The position numbers were made by a program, and so were the translations under genes. From positions 62,001 to 126,000 of the forward strand of contig NZ_NTJD01000007.1 in the NCBI RefSeq assembly GCF_002358085.1: a stretch of DNA of 64,000 nt. The letters are read 5' to 3'. The DNA comes from Pseudothioclava arenosa (GTDB taxonomy: Bacteria > Pseudomonadota > Alphaproteobacteria > Rhodobacterales > Rhodobacteraceae). Of this stretch, positions 35,859 to 46,549 are shown piece after piece (position 1 is the first letter of the stretch; every line of letters begins with the position of its first letter). The notes beneath the pieces are model-generated. The model searched no databases, was not told the origin of the DNA, and saw only the letters and a list, made by a program, of their open reading frames with translations.

Positions 35859-37610
35859 TCAGGCGCGGGTGGCATCCTCAAGGCGCAGTTGGGGCTTGGA
35901 TCGCCCGCCCCAGGTGTTGATTTCCAGTCGCCCGGCAAGGTGAAAGCGGTTCGCGCCGGGGTTGGAGAGAACCTCGCCCAAGGGGCCGTCAAAGGCACCG
36001 AACGCCACGCATTCAAGCTGCGCGCCGAGGCCGTCGCTCAGGCCAAACCGCAGGTGCGACTCGCCGATGCGCCGCGCGCCGCGAATCTCGCAGCCGGCAA
36101 AGGCGAACCGCGGCGCGGGCGCGCCCTGACCGAAGGGGCCGGCCTTGTCGAGTTCCTCGATCAGCGGAATCGTCGCGGCGCCGGGCATCAGCATCCCGTC
36201 GAGGCGCAGGTCGCGCGGCCCGCCCGCGCCCGCGCCCTGTTTTGCCAAAAGCTCGGAGAGGCGCGCCATCGCGGCTTCGAGCTTGGCCTCTTCCACGGTG
36301 AGGCCCGCCGCCATCCGGTGCCCGCCGCCCTTGAGCAAGAGCCCCTCGGCCGCGACGCGTTGCACCGCCGCGCCAAGGTCCACACCCGGTACCGAGCGGG
36401 CCGAGCCCTTGCCGATCCCGTCCTCCAGCCCGATCACCACGGCGGGGCGGTTCGTGGCCTCTTTCAGCCGCGCCGCGACAATGCCCACGACGCCCGGATG
36501 CCAGCCTTGCCCCGCAGCCCAGACCAGCGGCGCATCAAGCCCGCGCGCCTCGGCCTGCGCAAGCGCCGCGTCGCGCACGCGATTCTCGATCTCGCGCCGC
36601 TCGGTGTTGAGGAAATCGAGCCGCTCGGCCAGCGCCGCGGCCTCGTTCGGATCGTCGGTCGCCAGAAGCCGCGCGCCCAGATCCGCCGCGCCGATCCGCC
36701 CGCCCGCATTCACTCGCGGCCCGAGGATGAAGCCGAGATGATAGGCGGCGGGCGCCTGATCCATTCGCGCCACATCCGAGAGCGCGACCAGCCCCGGCCG
36801 CGCGCGCCGCGCCATCACCTTGAGGCCCTGGCGCACCAGCGCGCGATTGACCCCGATCAGCGGCGCCACATCCGCGACCGTGGCCAGCGCCACGAGATCG
36901 AGCAGAGCCATCAAATCGGGCCCCTGCACGCCCTCGGCGCGTAGCTGGCGGTTCGCCTCGACCAGCATCAGGAACACCACCGAGGCCGCGCAAAGATGCC
37001 CCAGATCGCCGCTTTCGTCCTGCCGGTTCGGGTTTACGCAGGCCAGCGCGGGGGGCAGGGTCTCGCCGCCGAGGTGATGGTCGAGGATCACCACGTCGGC
37101 CGGGCGCGCGGCGGCGACGGGGCCATGGCTCAGCGTGCCGCAATCGACGCAGATGATCAGCGAATGGGCCGCGCCAAGGGCGGCCATCGCGGGCTCGTTC
37201 GGGCCATAGCCCTCGTCGATCCGGTCGGGGATATAGAGCGTCGCCTCGCGCCCCATCGCGCGCAGCCAATGGATCAAAAGCGCCGCCGACGATCCGCCAT
37301 CGACGTCGTAATCGGCAAAGATCGCGATCTTTTCGCGGTTCTTTACTGCCGCCAGAAACCGCGTCGCCGCCACGCCCATGTCGCGCAGCTTCAGCGGGTC
37401 GGGCAAAAGCTCGCGCAGGGTGGGTTCCAGAAAGCCCATCGCGTCTTCGGGCGCGACCCCGCGCGAGACCAGCACCCGTGCCAGCGCCGGGGGCAGGGCG
37501 GTCGCCTGCACCATCGCCTCGGTCAGCCGCTCGGCCTCGGGCGACGGCCCGACCCAACGCCGCCCGTTCAGCGATGCCTCAACGCCCAGAAATGCCGATG
37601 CCTGTTCCAT
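35859..37610 (-). CDS. recJ: single-stranded-DNA-specific exonuclease RecJ
   Basis: RecJ degrades single-stranded DNA 5' to 3' in recombination and mismatch repair. The 583-residue protein has the DHH-family motifs ADYDVDGGSSAALL (about residues 90-103), DCGTLSH, and ILDHHLGGE (DHH). The DHHA1 domain follows with GGGHRMAAGLT (about 425), and an OB-fold tail ends at FHLAGRLEINTWGG. I chose ATG 37610 because AGAGGAAG precedes it; the frame is open to 37658. A terminator hairpin sits just upstream (37625-37656). Confidence 0.93.
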   Translation of the reverse strand: MEQASAFLGVEASLNGRRWVGPSPEAERLTEAMVQATALPPALARVLVSRGVAPEDAMGFLEPTLRELLPDPLKLRDMGVAATRFLAAVKNREKIAIFADYDVDGGSSAALLIHWLRAMGREATLYIPDRIDEGYGPNEPAMAALGAAHSLIICVDCGTLSHGPVAAARPADVVILDHHLGGETLPPALACVNPNRQDESGDLGHLCAASVVFLMLVEANRQLRAEGVQGPDLMALLDLVALATVADVAPLIGVNRALVRQGLKVMARRARPGLVALSDVARMDQAPAAYHLGFILGPRVNAGGRIGAADLGARLLATDDPNEAAALAERLDFLNTERREIENRVRDAALAQAEARGLDAPLVWAAGQGWHPGVVGIVAARLKEATNRPAVVIGLEDGIGKGSARSVPGVDLGAAVQRVAAEGLLLKGGGHRMAAGLTVEEAKLEAAMARLSELLAKQGAGAGGPRDLRLDGMLMPGAATIPLIEELDKAGPFGQGAPAPRFAFAGCEIRGARRIGESHLRFGLSDGLGAQLECVAFGAFDGPLGEVLSNPGANRFHLAGRLEINTWGGRSKPQLRLEDATRA

Positions 37611-37624
37611 GACTTCCTCTTGCC

Positions 37625-37656
37625 AAAAAACCGAAGGCCCCGCCAGAGGCAGGGCC
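37625..37656 (-). terminator. rho-independent terminator between glpX and recJ
   Basis: Read on the minus strand, GGCCCTGCC pairs with GGCGGGGCC around a 3-base loop and is followed by TTCGGTTTTTT. It should end transcripts coming from glpX. It lies only 15 bases before the recJ start, so recJ needs read-through or a very short leader. Confidence 0.7.
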
Positions 37657-37660
37657 ATGC

Positions 37661-37776
37661 TTTCATCGAGCGAGATATACTCCGGGGGGTGAGGCGGGGA
37701 AACGAGCCCCCCGGTGGACGGATCGCCCGCCGAACGCCCGAAGCCCTGCGCAGGGCCGAGGGGGCAGCGCCCCCCT
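37661..37776 (+). repeat. dispersed intergenic palindromic repeat, copy A
   Basis: The stretch begins TTTCATCGAGC, continues ATACTCCGGGGGGTGAGGCG and ends CCGAGGGGGCAGCGCCCCCC, matching copy B (41195-41262, opposite strand). A segment of about 40 bases is inserted in the middle compared with copy B. The terminal GGGGGCAGCGCCCCC palindrome could act as a hairpin. Confidence 0.7.
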
Positions 37777-37789
37777 TGCGTCGCCGGGA

Positions 37790-38758
37790 TCAGCGCTTGA
37801 TCGGGTTGCGATAGACCATGCGCCGCACCGAGCCGGTTTTCGAGCGCATCAGGATGGTTTCGGTCTCGATGTAGTTCGGCTCACGCTTGACGCCGCGCAC
37901 GATCGAGCCGTTGGTCACGCCGGTGGCGGCAAAGATCACGTCCGCGCGCACCATTTCGTCGCGGGTGTAGATCTTGTTCAGGTCGGTGATGCCGGCCTTG
38001 GCGGCGCGGGCTTTCTCGTCGTCGTTGCGGAACACGAGCTGGCCCCACATCTGGCCGCCCATGCATTTCAGCGCGGAGGCCGCCAGCACGCCCTCGGGCG
38101 CGCCGCCCTGGCCCATGTACATGTCGATGCCGGTGATCAGCGGTTCGGCGCAATGGATCACGCCGGCCACGTCGCCATCGGTGATCAGCCGGATTGCGGC
38201 GCCGGTTTCGCGGACTTCGCGGATCATTTCTTCGTGGCGCGGACGCTCGAGGATGCAGACGGTGATGTCGGTCGGCTTCACGCCCTGCGCCTTGGCCAGC
38301 GCCAGCACGCGCTCGGTCGGGGTCATTTCGAGGCTGACGACATCGGTCGCATAGCCCGGCCCGATGGCGAGCTTGTCCATATAGGTGTCGGGCGCATGCA
38401 GCATCGTGCCACGCGGCGCCATCGCGATGACGGTCAGGGCGTTCGGCATGTCTTTCGCGGTCAGCGTGGTGCCTTCGAGCGGGTCGAGCGCGATATCCAC
38501 CGCCGGGCCGTTGCCGGTGCCGACCTCTTCACCGATATAGAGCATCGGCGCCTCGTCGCGCTCGCCCTCGCCGATCACCACGGTGCCCGCGATGTCGAGC
38601 AGGTTGAGCTGGTCGCGCATGGCGTTCACCGCGGCCTGATCGGCGGCTTTTTCATCGCCGCGCCCGATCAGCGTGGCGGAGGCATGGGCGGCCGCTTCGG
38701 ACACGCGGGCAAGCCCGAGCGAGAGCAGGCGGTCGGCGAATTCGGTCGGAGAGGTCAT
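37790..38758 (-). CDS. glpX: class II fructose-1,6-bisphosphatase
   Basis: This 322-residue metal-dependent phosphatase of gluconeogenesis and the Calvin cycle has GlpX motifs VVIGEGERDEAPMLYIGEEV (about residues 56-75) and DIALDPLEGTTLTAKDMPNA (about 84-103), which carry the metal and phosphate ligands. TAVNAMRDQLN-type helices and GQGGAPEGVLAASALKCMGG are also conserved. ATG 38758 fits the family start. It lies between hom and recJ on the minus strand, a common Rhodobacteraceae order. Confidence 0.93.
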   Translation of the reverse strand: MTSPTEFADRLLSLGLARVSEAAAHASATLIGRGDEKAADQAAVNAMRDQLNLLDIAGTVVIGEGERDEAPMLYIGEEVGTGNGPAVDIALDPLEGTTLTAKDMPNALTVIAMAPRGTMLHAPDTYMDKLAIGPGYATDVVSLEMTPTERVLALAKAQGVKPTDITVCILERPRHEEMIREVRETGAAIRLITDGDVAGVIHCAEPLITGIDMYMGQGGAPEGVLAASALKCMGGQMWGQLVFRNDDEKARAAKAGITDLNKIYTRDEMVRADVIFAATGVTNGSIVRGVKREPNYIETETILMRSKTGSVRRMVYRNPIKR

Positions 38759-38865
38759 GGGACTGTCCTGTCTGGAACTGAACGATACACGCCCGAAGGC
38801 GTCTGGATTTGTCGCGGGCCACAAAGACCCAAAGCGCCCCGAAGGGCAAGTCTGGGAACGCTAAC

Positions 38866-38893
38866 GCGGGCGAAAACGGCGGTTTTCGCCCCG
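38866..38893 (-). terminator. hairpin after hom
   Basis: GCGGGCGAAAAC and GTTTTCGCCCCGC pair with one bulge around a 4-base loop, 5 to 8 bases after the hom stop on the minus strand. A clear T run is missing, so it may be a weak terminator or mRNA-stabilising stem between hom and glpX. Confidence 0.5.
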
Positions 38894-38897
38894 CTGC

Positions 38898-40202
38898 TCA
38901 GAGTTCCTCGATCCGGATCGCGACCGGTTCGCCCTCGACGACGCCGGTGCGCGGGAAATTCGAGATCGCGGTGTCGATCGCGTCGCGCATGGTCTTGTGG
39001 GTGACGATCAGCACCGGCGCCGAGGTGTCGGCATGGCCGTATTGGCGCATCCGGCTGATCGAGATGCCCGCGTCGCCCAGAACCGCCGCCACCTTGGCCA
39101 GCGCGCCGGGTTTGTCCAGCAGCTGCAGGCGCAGGTAATAGGGCGCGGGCGCTGCGGCCACGGCCGATTGTGCCTGTTTCAGCGAAGCGGCCGGCTGGCC
39201 GAAGGTCGGCAGGCGCAGCCCGCGCGCGATATCGGTCACATCGCCCATCACCGCGCTGGCCGTCGGGCCTTCGCCCGCGCCCGCGCCGCGCAGCACGATC
39301 TGCCCGACCGAGTCGCCTTCGAGCACGACCATGTTGGTTCCGCCGGTCAACTGCCCGAGCGGCGAGGAGGCCGGCACGAGGCAGGGCGTCATCCGCTGTT
39401 CGAGCCCGCGACCCGTCATCTGCGCCACGCCCAGAAGCTTGATCTTGTAGCCCATGTCGCCCGCGCGACGGATATCGTCGATCGAGATCTTGCCGATACC
39501 TTCCAGCACCACATCGTCAAAGGCGACCTTGGTGCCAAAGGCGATCGCGGCCAGAATCGAGAGCTTGTGCCCCGCGTCGATCCCGCCCACGTCCAGGTTC
39601 GGGTCGGCCTCAAGGTAGCCCAGCTGGTTCGCCTCTTCGAAGACGATGTCATAGGGCAGGCCCGCGTCTTCCATGCGGGTCAGGATATAGTTGCAGGTGC
39701 CGTTCATCACGCCCATCACGCGGCGCATCTGGTTGCCCGCCAGCCCCTCGGTCAGCGTCTTGATGACCGGGATGCCACCGGCGACGGCGGCTTCGAAACG
39801 GATCGTGCGGCCCAGGCTCTCGGCCAGCTCGGCCAGCTCCTGCCCGTGATGCGCCAAAAGCGCCTTGTTCGCGGTGACCACATCCTTGCCCGCCTTCAGC
39901 GCGGCGATCGTCGCCTCGCGCGCGGCGCCTTCATGCCCGCCCATCAGCTCGACGAAGACATCGACATCCGCGCGCGTGGCCAGCGCCACGGGGTCGGTTT
40001 CCCAGGCGTAATTCGACAGATCGGCATCGCGGTTCTTCGAGCGGTCGCGCGCGGAAACGGCGGTGATTTCGACCGGGCGGCCAGTGCGCGCCGAGAGCAT
40101 CTCGGCATGGCGCTGGACGATTTTCACGACGCCGATGCCGACAGTGCCAAGGCCTGCGATGCCAAGACGGAGCGCGGGGCCGGAAGCGGTCGGGGCGGAC
40201 AT
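38898..40202 (-). CDS. hom: homoserine dehydrogenase
   Basis: The enzyme reduces aspartate semialdehyde to homoserine for threonine and methionine synthesis. The 434-residue protein has the NAD(P) loop GIAGLGTVGIGVV (about residues 14-26), catalytic-domain motifs VMNGTCNYILTRM and ANQLGYLEADPNLDVGGIDA (about 190-225), and a C-terminal ACT domain (about 350-430, YLRLQLLDKPGALAKVAAVL) that usually mediates threonine feedback. GAGG lies before the ATG. A small lipoprotein gene lies 65 bases upstream on the same strand. Confidence 0.94.
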   Translation of the reverse strand: MSAPTASGPALRLGIAGLGTVGIGVVKIVQRHAEMLSARTGRPVEITAVSARDRSKNRDADLSNYAWETDPVALATRADVDVFVELMGGHEGAAREATIAALKAGKDVVTANKALLAHHGQELAELAESLGRTIRFEAAVAGGIPVIKTLTEGLAGNQMRRVMGVMNGTCNYILTRMEDAGLPYDIVFEEANQLGYLEADPNLDVGGIDAGHKLSILAAIAFGTKVAFDDVVLEGIGKISIDDIRRAGDMGYKIKLLGVAQMTGRGLEQRMTPCLVPASSPLGQLTGGTNMVVLEGDSVGQIVLRGAGAGEGPTASAVMGDVTDIARGLRLPTFGQPAASLKQAQSAVAAAPAPYYLRLQLLDKPGALAKVAAVLGDAGISISRMRQYGHADTSAPVLIVTHKTMRDAIDTAISNFPRTGVVEGEPVAIRIEEL

Positions 40203-40267
40203 GGGAACCTCGTCGAAATCTGTTGCTGCGCCCTGTTACACCGCAAGCGGCGGGCTTGCAACGCGCG

Positions 40268-40498
40268 CTATTCGACGCTGGCCGGAAGGCTGCCGGGTGG
40301 GATCACCGGGCCACGCAAACCGGCTGCGCGGGCCCTGAGGGCGGCAGCGCGCGCCGACAGATCGCCCGTGGCCGAGGTCTCGGGGGCGGGGGTGCCCAGA
40401 ATCTGCGCCTGCGGCAAGAGCGCGGGGTAATCGCCTTCGGTGTCGCCGCCGCAACTGGCCACTACACCAAGCGCAAGGATCGGGATCAGGGCGCGCAT
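40268..40498 (-). CDS. small predicted lipoprotein, 76 aa
   Basis: The short protein has a lipoprotein signal, MRALIPILALGVVASCGGD, with the lipobox VASC placing the lipidated Cys at residue 16. The mature part is Ala- and Pro-rich and low in complexity, with no known domain. AAGGAGG lies 5 bases before the ATG, which supports real translation. It may be cotranscribed with hom. Function unknown. Confidence 0.65.
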   Translation of the reverse strand: MRALIPILALGVVASCGGDTEGDYPALLPQAQILGTPAPETSATGDLSARAAALRARAAGLRGPVIPPGSLPASVE

Positions 40499-40606
40499 CT
40501 TGCCTCCTTCGGGTTCGCGCCGAGACTAAGCCCTCGCGCCGCCCGTGACCAGAGCCAAGCGCGGTTTCGGTTTGCGGGTGAACAGCCGTTCAGTTAGCGT
40601 GGCGCC

Positions 40607-41194
40607 ATGGCACGCAAGACAGGTTCCCATTCCGAAATCACCGGCCCGCGCATCCGCGCCGAGGCGCAACGGCTTTTTGCCCGTCACGGCTTTGCCGCCG
40701 TATCGATGCGCCAGATCGCGGCGGCGGTGGGCGTGCAGGCGGGCGCGCTCTATCTCTACACGCCCGACAAGGAAGCGCTGCTTTTCGACCTGCTGAAAAC
40801 CCACATGGACGGCCTTCTGGCGGCCTGGGCCGAAGAGCCCAAGGGCGAGGGCGCGCGGGCCCGCCTCGAGGCCTTCGTGCGGTTCCATATCCGCTACAAC
40901 CTCGAACGCGCCGAGGCGGTGTTCCTGAGCTACATGGAGCTGCGCAACCTCGGCCCCGAGAATTTCGCGGTGATCGAGGGGCTGCGCAAGACCTACGAGA
41001 CCGAGCTTGAAGCCATCCTCAAGGCGGGTCAGGCCGAGGGCGTATTCGACCTGCCCGACAGCAAACTCGCGACGATGGCGATCATCGCGATGTTGACCGG
41101 GGTAAATACGTGGTTCCGGGCCGGCGGGCGCCTCTCGCGCGAGACGGTCGAGGCGATCTATTGGGACATGGTGCGCAAGGCGGTTAGCGCCTGA
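40607..41194 (+). CDS. TetR family transcriptional regulator
   Basis: The 195-residue regulator has an N-terminal TetR helix-turn-helix: IRAEAQRLFARHGFAAVSMR then QIAAAVGVQAGALYLYTPDK (about residues 14-55). A C-terminal helical ligand domain follows, resembling the KstR/FadR-like group (FLSYMELRNLGPENFAVIE). No ribosome site is obvious before the ATG. Its targets are unknown; the neighbouring small lipoprotein gene is divergent. Confidence 0.9.
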   Translation: MARKTGSHSEITGPRIRAEAQRLFARHGFAAVSMRQIAAAVGVQAGALYLYTPDKEALLFDLLKTHMDGLLAAWAEEPKGEGARARLEAFVRFHIRYNLERAEAVFLSYMELRNLGPENFAVIEGLRKTYETELEAILKAGQAEGVFDLPDSKLATMAIIAMLTGVNTWFRAGGRLSRETVEAIYWDMVRKAVSA

Positions 41195-41262
41195 AAAGGG
41201 GGGCGCTGCCCCCCTCGGCGCAAGGCGCCTCACCCCCCGGAGTATTTCGTGCTCGATGAAAG
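41195..41262 (-). repeat. dispersed intergenic palindromic repeat, copy B
   Basis: Read on the minus strand it gives CCCTTTCATCGAGCACGAAA, then TACTCCGGGGGGTGAGGCGC and ends CCGAGGGGGGCAGCGCCCCC. This matches copy A nearly base for base at both ends. It is head-to-head with copy C. Confidence 0.75.
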
Positions 41263-41273
41263 GGCAGGCCCCC

Positions 41274-41331
41274 TTTCATTTTGCCGATAAATATCCCGGG
41301 GGAGGCCGCAGGCCGGGGGCAGAGCCCCCTT
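41274..41331 (+). repeat. dispersed intergenic palindromic repeat, copy C
   Basis: The sequence reads TTTCATTTTGCCGATAAATA, TCCCGGGGGAGGCCGCAGGC, then CGGGGGCAGAGCCCCCTT. It shares the TTTCAT lead, the TACTCC/TATCCC-GGGGG core and the terminal palindrome with the other copies. Copies B and C lie inverted in the gap between the convergent TetR and pirin genes. Confidence 0.75.
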
Positions 41332-42241
41332 AATGTTGCGGCTTGATGAAGGTGCCGTTGCGCAGCTCGCGGAAGGCGGTTTGAAGCTCTTCCTTGGTGT
41401 TCATCACGATCGGCCCGTGCCAGGCGACGGGCTCCTGGATCGGTGCACCCGCGATCAGCAGGAACCGCGCGCCTTCCTCGCCCGCCTGCACCACGATCTC
41501 GTCGCCGGTGCCAAAGCGCACCAGCGTGCGGTTGCCCGAGAGGTCGCGGATATTAACTTCCTGGCCCATCACCTCTTTCTCCAGCAGAACGCCCTCGGGG
41601 CGCGAGGCATCGGCAAAGGCGGCGGCACCTTCGAAGACATAGGCGAAGGTCGAGCGGTAGGTGTCGATGCGGAAGCGCTTCTTCACCCCCGGCGGCAGCG
41701 AGATGTCGAGATAGAGCGGATCGGCGGCGATGCCGTCGACCGGGCCGCGCTTGCCCCAGAACTCGCCCACGACGACGCGCAGCCGCGTGCCATCATCGTC
41801 GATCACCTCGGGGATCTCGCCCGATTTCACATCCTGATAGCGCGGCGCCGTCATCTTGAGGTCCGAGGGCAGGTTGGCCCAGAGCTGAAATCCGTGCATC
41901 TGGCCCTTGGCGTTGCCGGTCGGCATTTCCTGATGCAGGATGCCCGAGCCCGCCGTCATCCATTGCACATCCCCCGCGCCGAGGCTGCCCGAATTGCCGA
42001 GGCTGTCGCCATGCTCGACCGAGCCGGCGAGCACATAGGTGATGGTCTCGATGCCGCGATGCGGATGCCAGGGAAAGCCCGCGAGGTAATCCGAGGGCTT
42101 CTCGCCCCGGAAATCGTCGAACAGCAGGAACGGGTCGCATTCGGAAGGGTCGGCAAAGCCGAAGGCGCGGTGCAGGTGCACGCCCGCGCCTTCCAGCGTC
42201 GGGCGGGCCTTGCGGGTATCGAGGACGGGGCGGATCGACAT
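41330..42241 (-). CDS. pirin family protein
   Basis: This 303-residue bicupin has the pirin N-terminal motif FPWHPHRGIETITYVLAGSV with EHGDSLGN (about residues 55-82), supplying the His-His-Glu-His metal site. AGSGILHQEMP follows, and the pirin C-terminal cupin carries LLIAGAPIQEPVAWHGPIVM. Bacterial pirins bind iron and some are quercetin dioxygenases; others modulate enzymes. The gene is monocistronic, ending against the repeat pair at 41195-41331. Confidence 0.92.
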   Translation of the reverse strand: MSIRPVLDTRKARPTLEGAGVHLHRAFGFADPSECDPFLLFDDFRGEKPSDYLAGFPWHPHRGIETITYVLAGSVEHGDSLGNSGSLGAGDVQWMTAGSGILHQEMPTGNAKGQMHGFQLWANLPSDLKMTAPRYQDVKSGEIPEVIDDDGTRLRVVVGEFWGKRGPVDGIAADPLYLDISLPPGVKKRFRIDTYRSTFAYVFEGAAAFADASRPEGVLLEKEVMGQEVNIRDLSGNRTLVRFGTGDEIVVQAGEEGARFLLIAGAPIQEPVAWHGPIVMNTKEELQTAFRELRNGTFIKPQH

Positions 42242-42417
42242 GGTCTGTCTCCTGTTCAGGCCCGGAGGGGCGGCGTTCAGACAAATCTAGGGCTTGGCGC
42301 GGTTTCGGCAAAGAGGCGCAGGGGCAGAGCGGCTGCGCGCCTTTGCACAGTCCGGCAAGCGTCGCGCGCGCCTATCGGGGCTCTCGACTCTTCGCCCTCT
42401 GGGGCCAATATAGGGCC

Positions 42418-44367
42418 ATGAGCTTGCCGCCCGGATTCCTCGACGAATTGCGCACCCGTGTCTCGATCGCCTCGGTGGTCGGGCGCAAGGTCACGTGGGA
42501 TATGCGCAAGTCGAATATCGGTAAGGGCGACATGTGGGCGCCATGTCCGTTCCACCATGAGAAAAGTGCGTCTTTTCATGTGGATGACAAGAAGGGCTAT
42601 TATTACTGCTTCGGCTGCCACGCGAAGGGCGACGCGCTGAGTTTCGTGCGCGAGACCGAGAATGTCGGCTTCATGGAGGCGGTGGAGATCCTCGCGCAAG
42701 AGGCCGGGATGAAGATGCCCGAGCGCGACCCGCGCGAGGCGCAGCGCGCCGACCGGCGCAGCGAATTGGCCGAGGTGATGGAGCAGGCGGTGCGGTTCTT
42801 CCGCCTGCAACTCGCGACGCAGGCGGGGGCTGAGGCACGTGATTACCTCGCGCGGCGGCGGCTTTCGCCCGAGGCGCAGGCCCGATTCGAGATTGGATTC
42901 GCGCCCGCCGGATGGCAGGGTCTGTGGGAGGCGCTGCGCGGGCAGGGCGTCTCGGAGGAGCTGATCCTTGCTGCCGGGCTGGCGCGGGCGAGCCAGCAGG
43001 GCAAGGCGCCCTATGACACGTTCCGCAATCGCATCATGTTCCCGATCCGCGATCCGCGCGGGCGCTGTATCGCCTTTGGCGGGCGTGCGATGGACCCGAG
43101 CGACCCCGCGAAATACATCAACTCGCCCGAGACCGAGCTCTTCGACAAGGGGCGCACGCTGTATAACCACGGTCCCGCGCGCGAGGCGGCGGGCAAGGGC
43201 GCGCAGCTGATCGTGGCCGAGGGCTACATGGACGTGATCGCGCTGGTCGAGGCGGGGTTCGGGGGCGCGGTGGCGCCGCTGGGCACCGCTGTGACCGAGG
43301 ATCAGCTGCGGCTCCTCTGGCGCATCCATGACGAGCCGATCGTGGCGCTTGATGGCGATGCGGCGGGGCAGAAGGCGGCGCTGCGCGTCGTCGATCTGGC
43401 GCTGCCGCTGCTGGAGGCGGGCAAGGCGCTGCGGATCGCGATGATGCCGGCGGGGCTGGACCCGGACGACCTGATCAAGGCGCAGGGCCGCGAGGCGATG
43501 CAGAAGGTGCTCGATGGTGCCGAGCCGATGGTCAAGCTGCTCTGGGCGCGCGCGACCGAGGGCAAGAACTTTGACAGCCCCGAGCGGCGCGCCGCGCTGG
43601 ACAAGCGCCTGCGCGAGGAATTGCGGCGCATCGCCGACCTCTCGATCCGCGGCCATTACGGCGAAGAGATCAAGCGGCTGCGCGCCGAGCTGTTCACGCC
43701 GGGCCGCAAGAGTAGCGAGGCAGGGCCTGCACGCGCGCCTTGGCGGCCCTCGGGCGGGCGGGGCGCCTGGCGCGCCCCGGCAGAACCCTTGCCTGCGACG
43801 CGCGCCTCGCTCTTGGCGGCGGCGCCGGGCGACGAGGTGGCCGAGCACCTGCGCGAGGCGATGGTGCTGGGCATTTGCGTGGCCCATCCCGCGCTCATTG
43901 CCATCTTCGAAAGCCAGCTTGAGCGCGTGCCGCTTGCAGACCCCGCGCATGACCGGCTGCGCCACGAAATGCTGCTCTGCGCCCATGACGCGCCTGAAGA
44001 GATTGCCGAAACCTTGCGCCAGCGTGCGGGGGCCGAGCTTGAAAAGCTGATGAACCTGCCCCATCTGAAATCGGCGCCACCGGTGCGCAAGGCTGACGAC
44101 CTCGAACTGGCGCGAATGTGCCTTGCCGAGGAGCTGGCCAAGCTGGCGGCGGCGCGGGCCGTGCGTTCCGAGATCGAGGAGGCGATGGAGGAGATCGAGG
44201 GGCTGGCCAATGAGGGCATCACCTTCCGGCTGGGAGAGGCCACCAAGGCACGCCACCAGGCCGAACGCTCGAAGCTCGACGATAATTCCGACATGGGCGA
44301 AGACCGCAACGCCCTGTCGGCCCAGCTCCAGGCCCTGATCGACGCGCAGGTCTGGCGCAAGAAATAA
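42418..44367 (+). CDS. dnaG: DNA primase
   Basis: DnaG makes RNA primers for replication. The 649-residue protein has the zinc-binding CHC2 domain (CPFHHEKSASFHV and YYCFGCHAKGD, about residues 42-75), a DnaG catalytic core with RIMFPIRDPRGRCIAFGGR (about 203-221), a Toprim domain with VAEGYMDVIALVEAGF (Glu metal ligand) and LDGDAAGQKA. The C-terminal helicase-binding region begins around residue 470 after an Ala/Pro-rich linker. Start 42418 gives MSLPPGFLDELR; the frame is open further upstream. It precedes rpoD. Confidence 0.95.
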   Translation: MSLPPGFLDELRTRVSIASVVGRKVTWDMRKSNIGKGDMWAPCPFHHEKSASFHVDDKKGYYYCFGCHAKGDALSFVRETENVGFMEAVEILAQEAGMKMPERDPREAQRADRRSELAEVMEQAVRFFRLQLATQAGAEARDYLARRRLSPEAQARFEIGFAPAGWQGLWEALRGQGVSEELILAAGLARASQQGKAPYDTFRNRIMFPIRDPRGRCIAFGGRAMDPSDPAKYINSPETELFDKGRTLYNHGPAREAAGKGAQLIVAEGYMDVIALVEAGFGGAVAPLGTAVTEDQLRLLWRIHDEPIVALDGDAAGQKAALRVVDLALPLLEAGKALRIAMMPAGLDPDDLIKAQGREAMQKVLDGAEPMVKLLWARATEGKNFDSPERRAALDKRLREELRRIADLSIRGHYGEEIKRLRAELFTPGRKSSEAGPARAPWRPSGGRGAWRAPAEPLPATRASLLAAAPGDEVAEHLREAMVLGICVAHPALIAIFESQLERVPLADPAHDRLRHEMLLCAHDAPEEIAETLRQRAGAELEKLMNLPHLKSAPPVRKADDLELARMCLAEELAKLAAARAVRSEIEEAMEEIEGLANEGITFRLGEATKARHQAERSKLDDNSDMGEDRNALSAQLQALIDAQVWRKK

Positions 44368-44458
44368 GCGCCCCTGCCCGTAAATGCGCCGGGCATGGGC
44401 AAACCCGCAGAGCCTTCGGGGGCAGAGGAATTGTGAATGATTCGCCCCTGTGATTCGT

Positions 44459-44489
44459 TTTGACGATTCGATACAACCGACAGGTATGA
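44459..44489 (+). promoter_or_regulatory. possible promoter for rpoD
   Basis: TTGACG (44459-44464) and TATGAT (44484-44489) resemble -35 and -10 elements with a 19-base spacer, slightly long. They lie about 60 bases before the rpoD start in the 177-base gap after dnaG. The call is tentative. Confidence 0.3.
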
Positions 44490-44545
44490 TTCGACTCGCG
44501 CCCGCCCGCGATCCCGGCACCGCCCGGACCGACCAAGGAGCCCCC

Positions 44546-46519
<1,974 letters not shown>

Positions 46520-46524
46520 AAAGG

Positions 46525-46549
46525 CGCCCCCGCAAGGGGGCGTTTTTGT
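46525..46549 (+). terminator. rho-independent terminator of rpoD
   Basis: CGCCCCC and GGGGGCG form a 7-bp stem with a GCAA tetraloop followed by TTTTTGTT, starting 6 bases after the rpoD stop. Confidence 0.85.
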
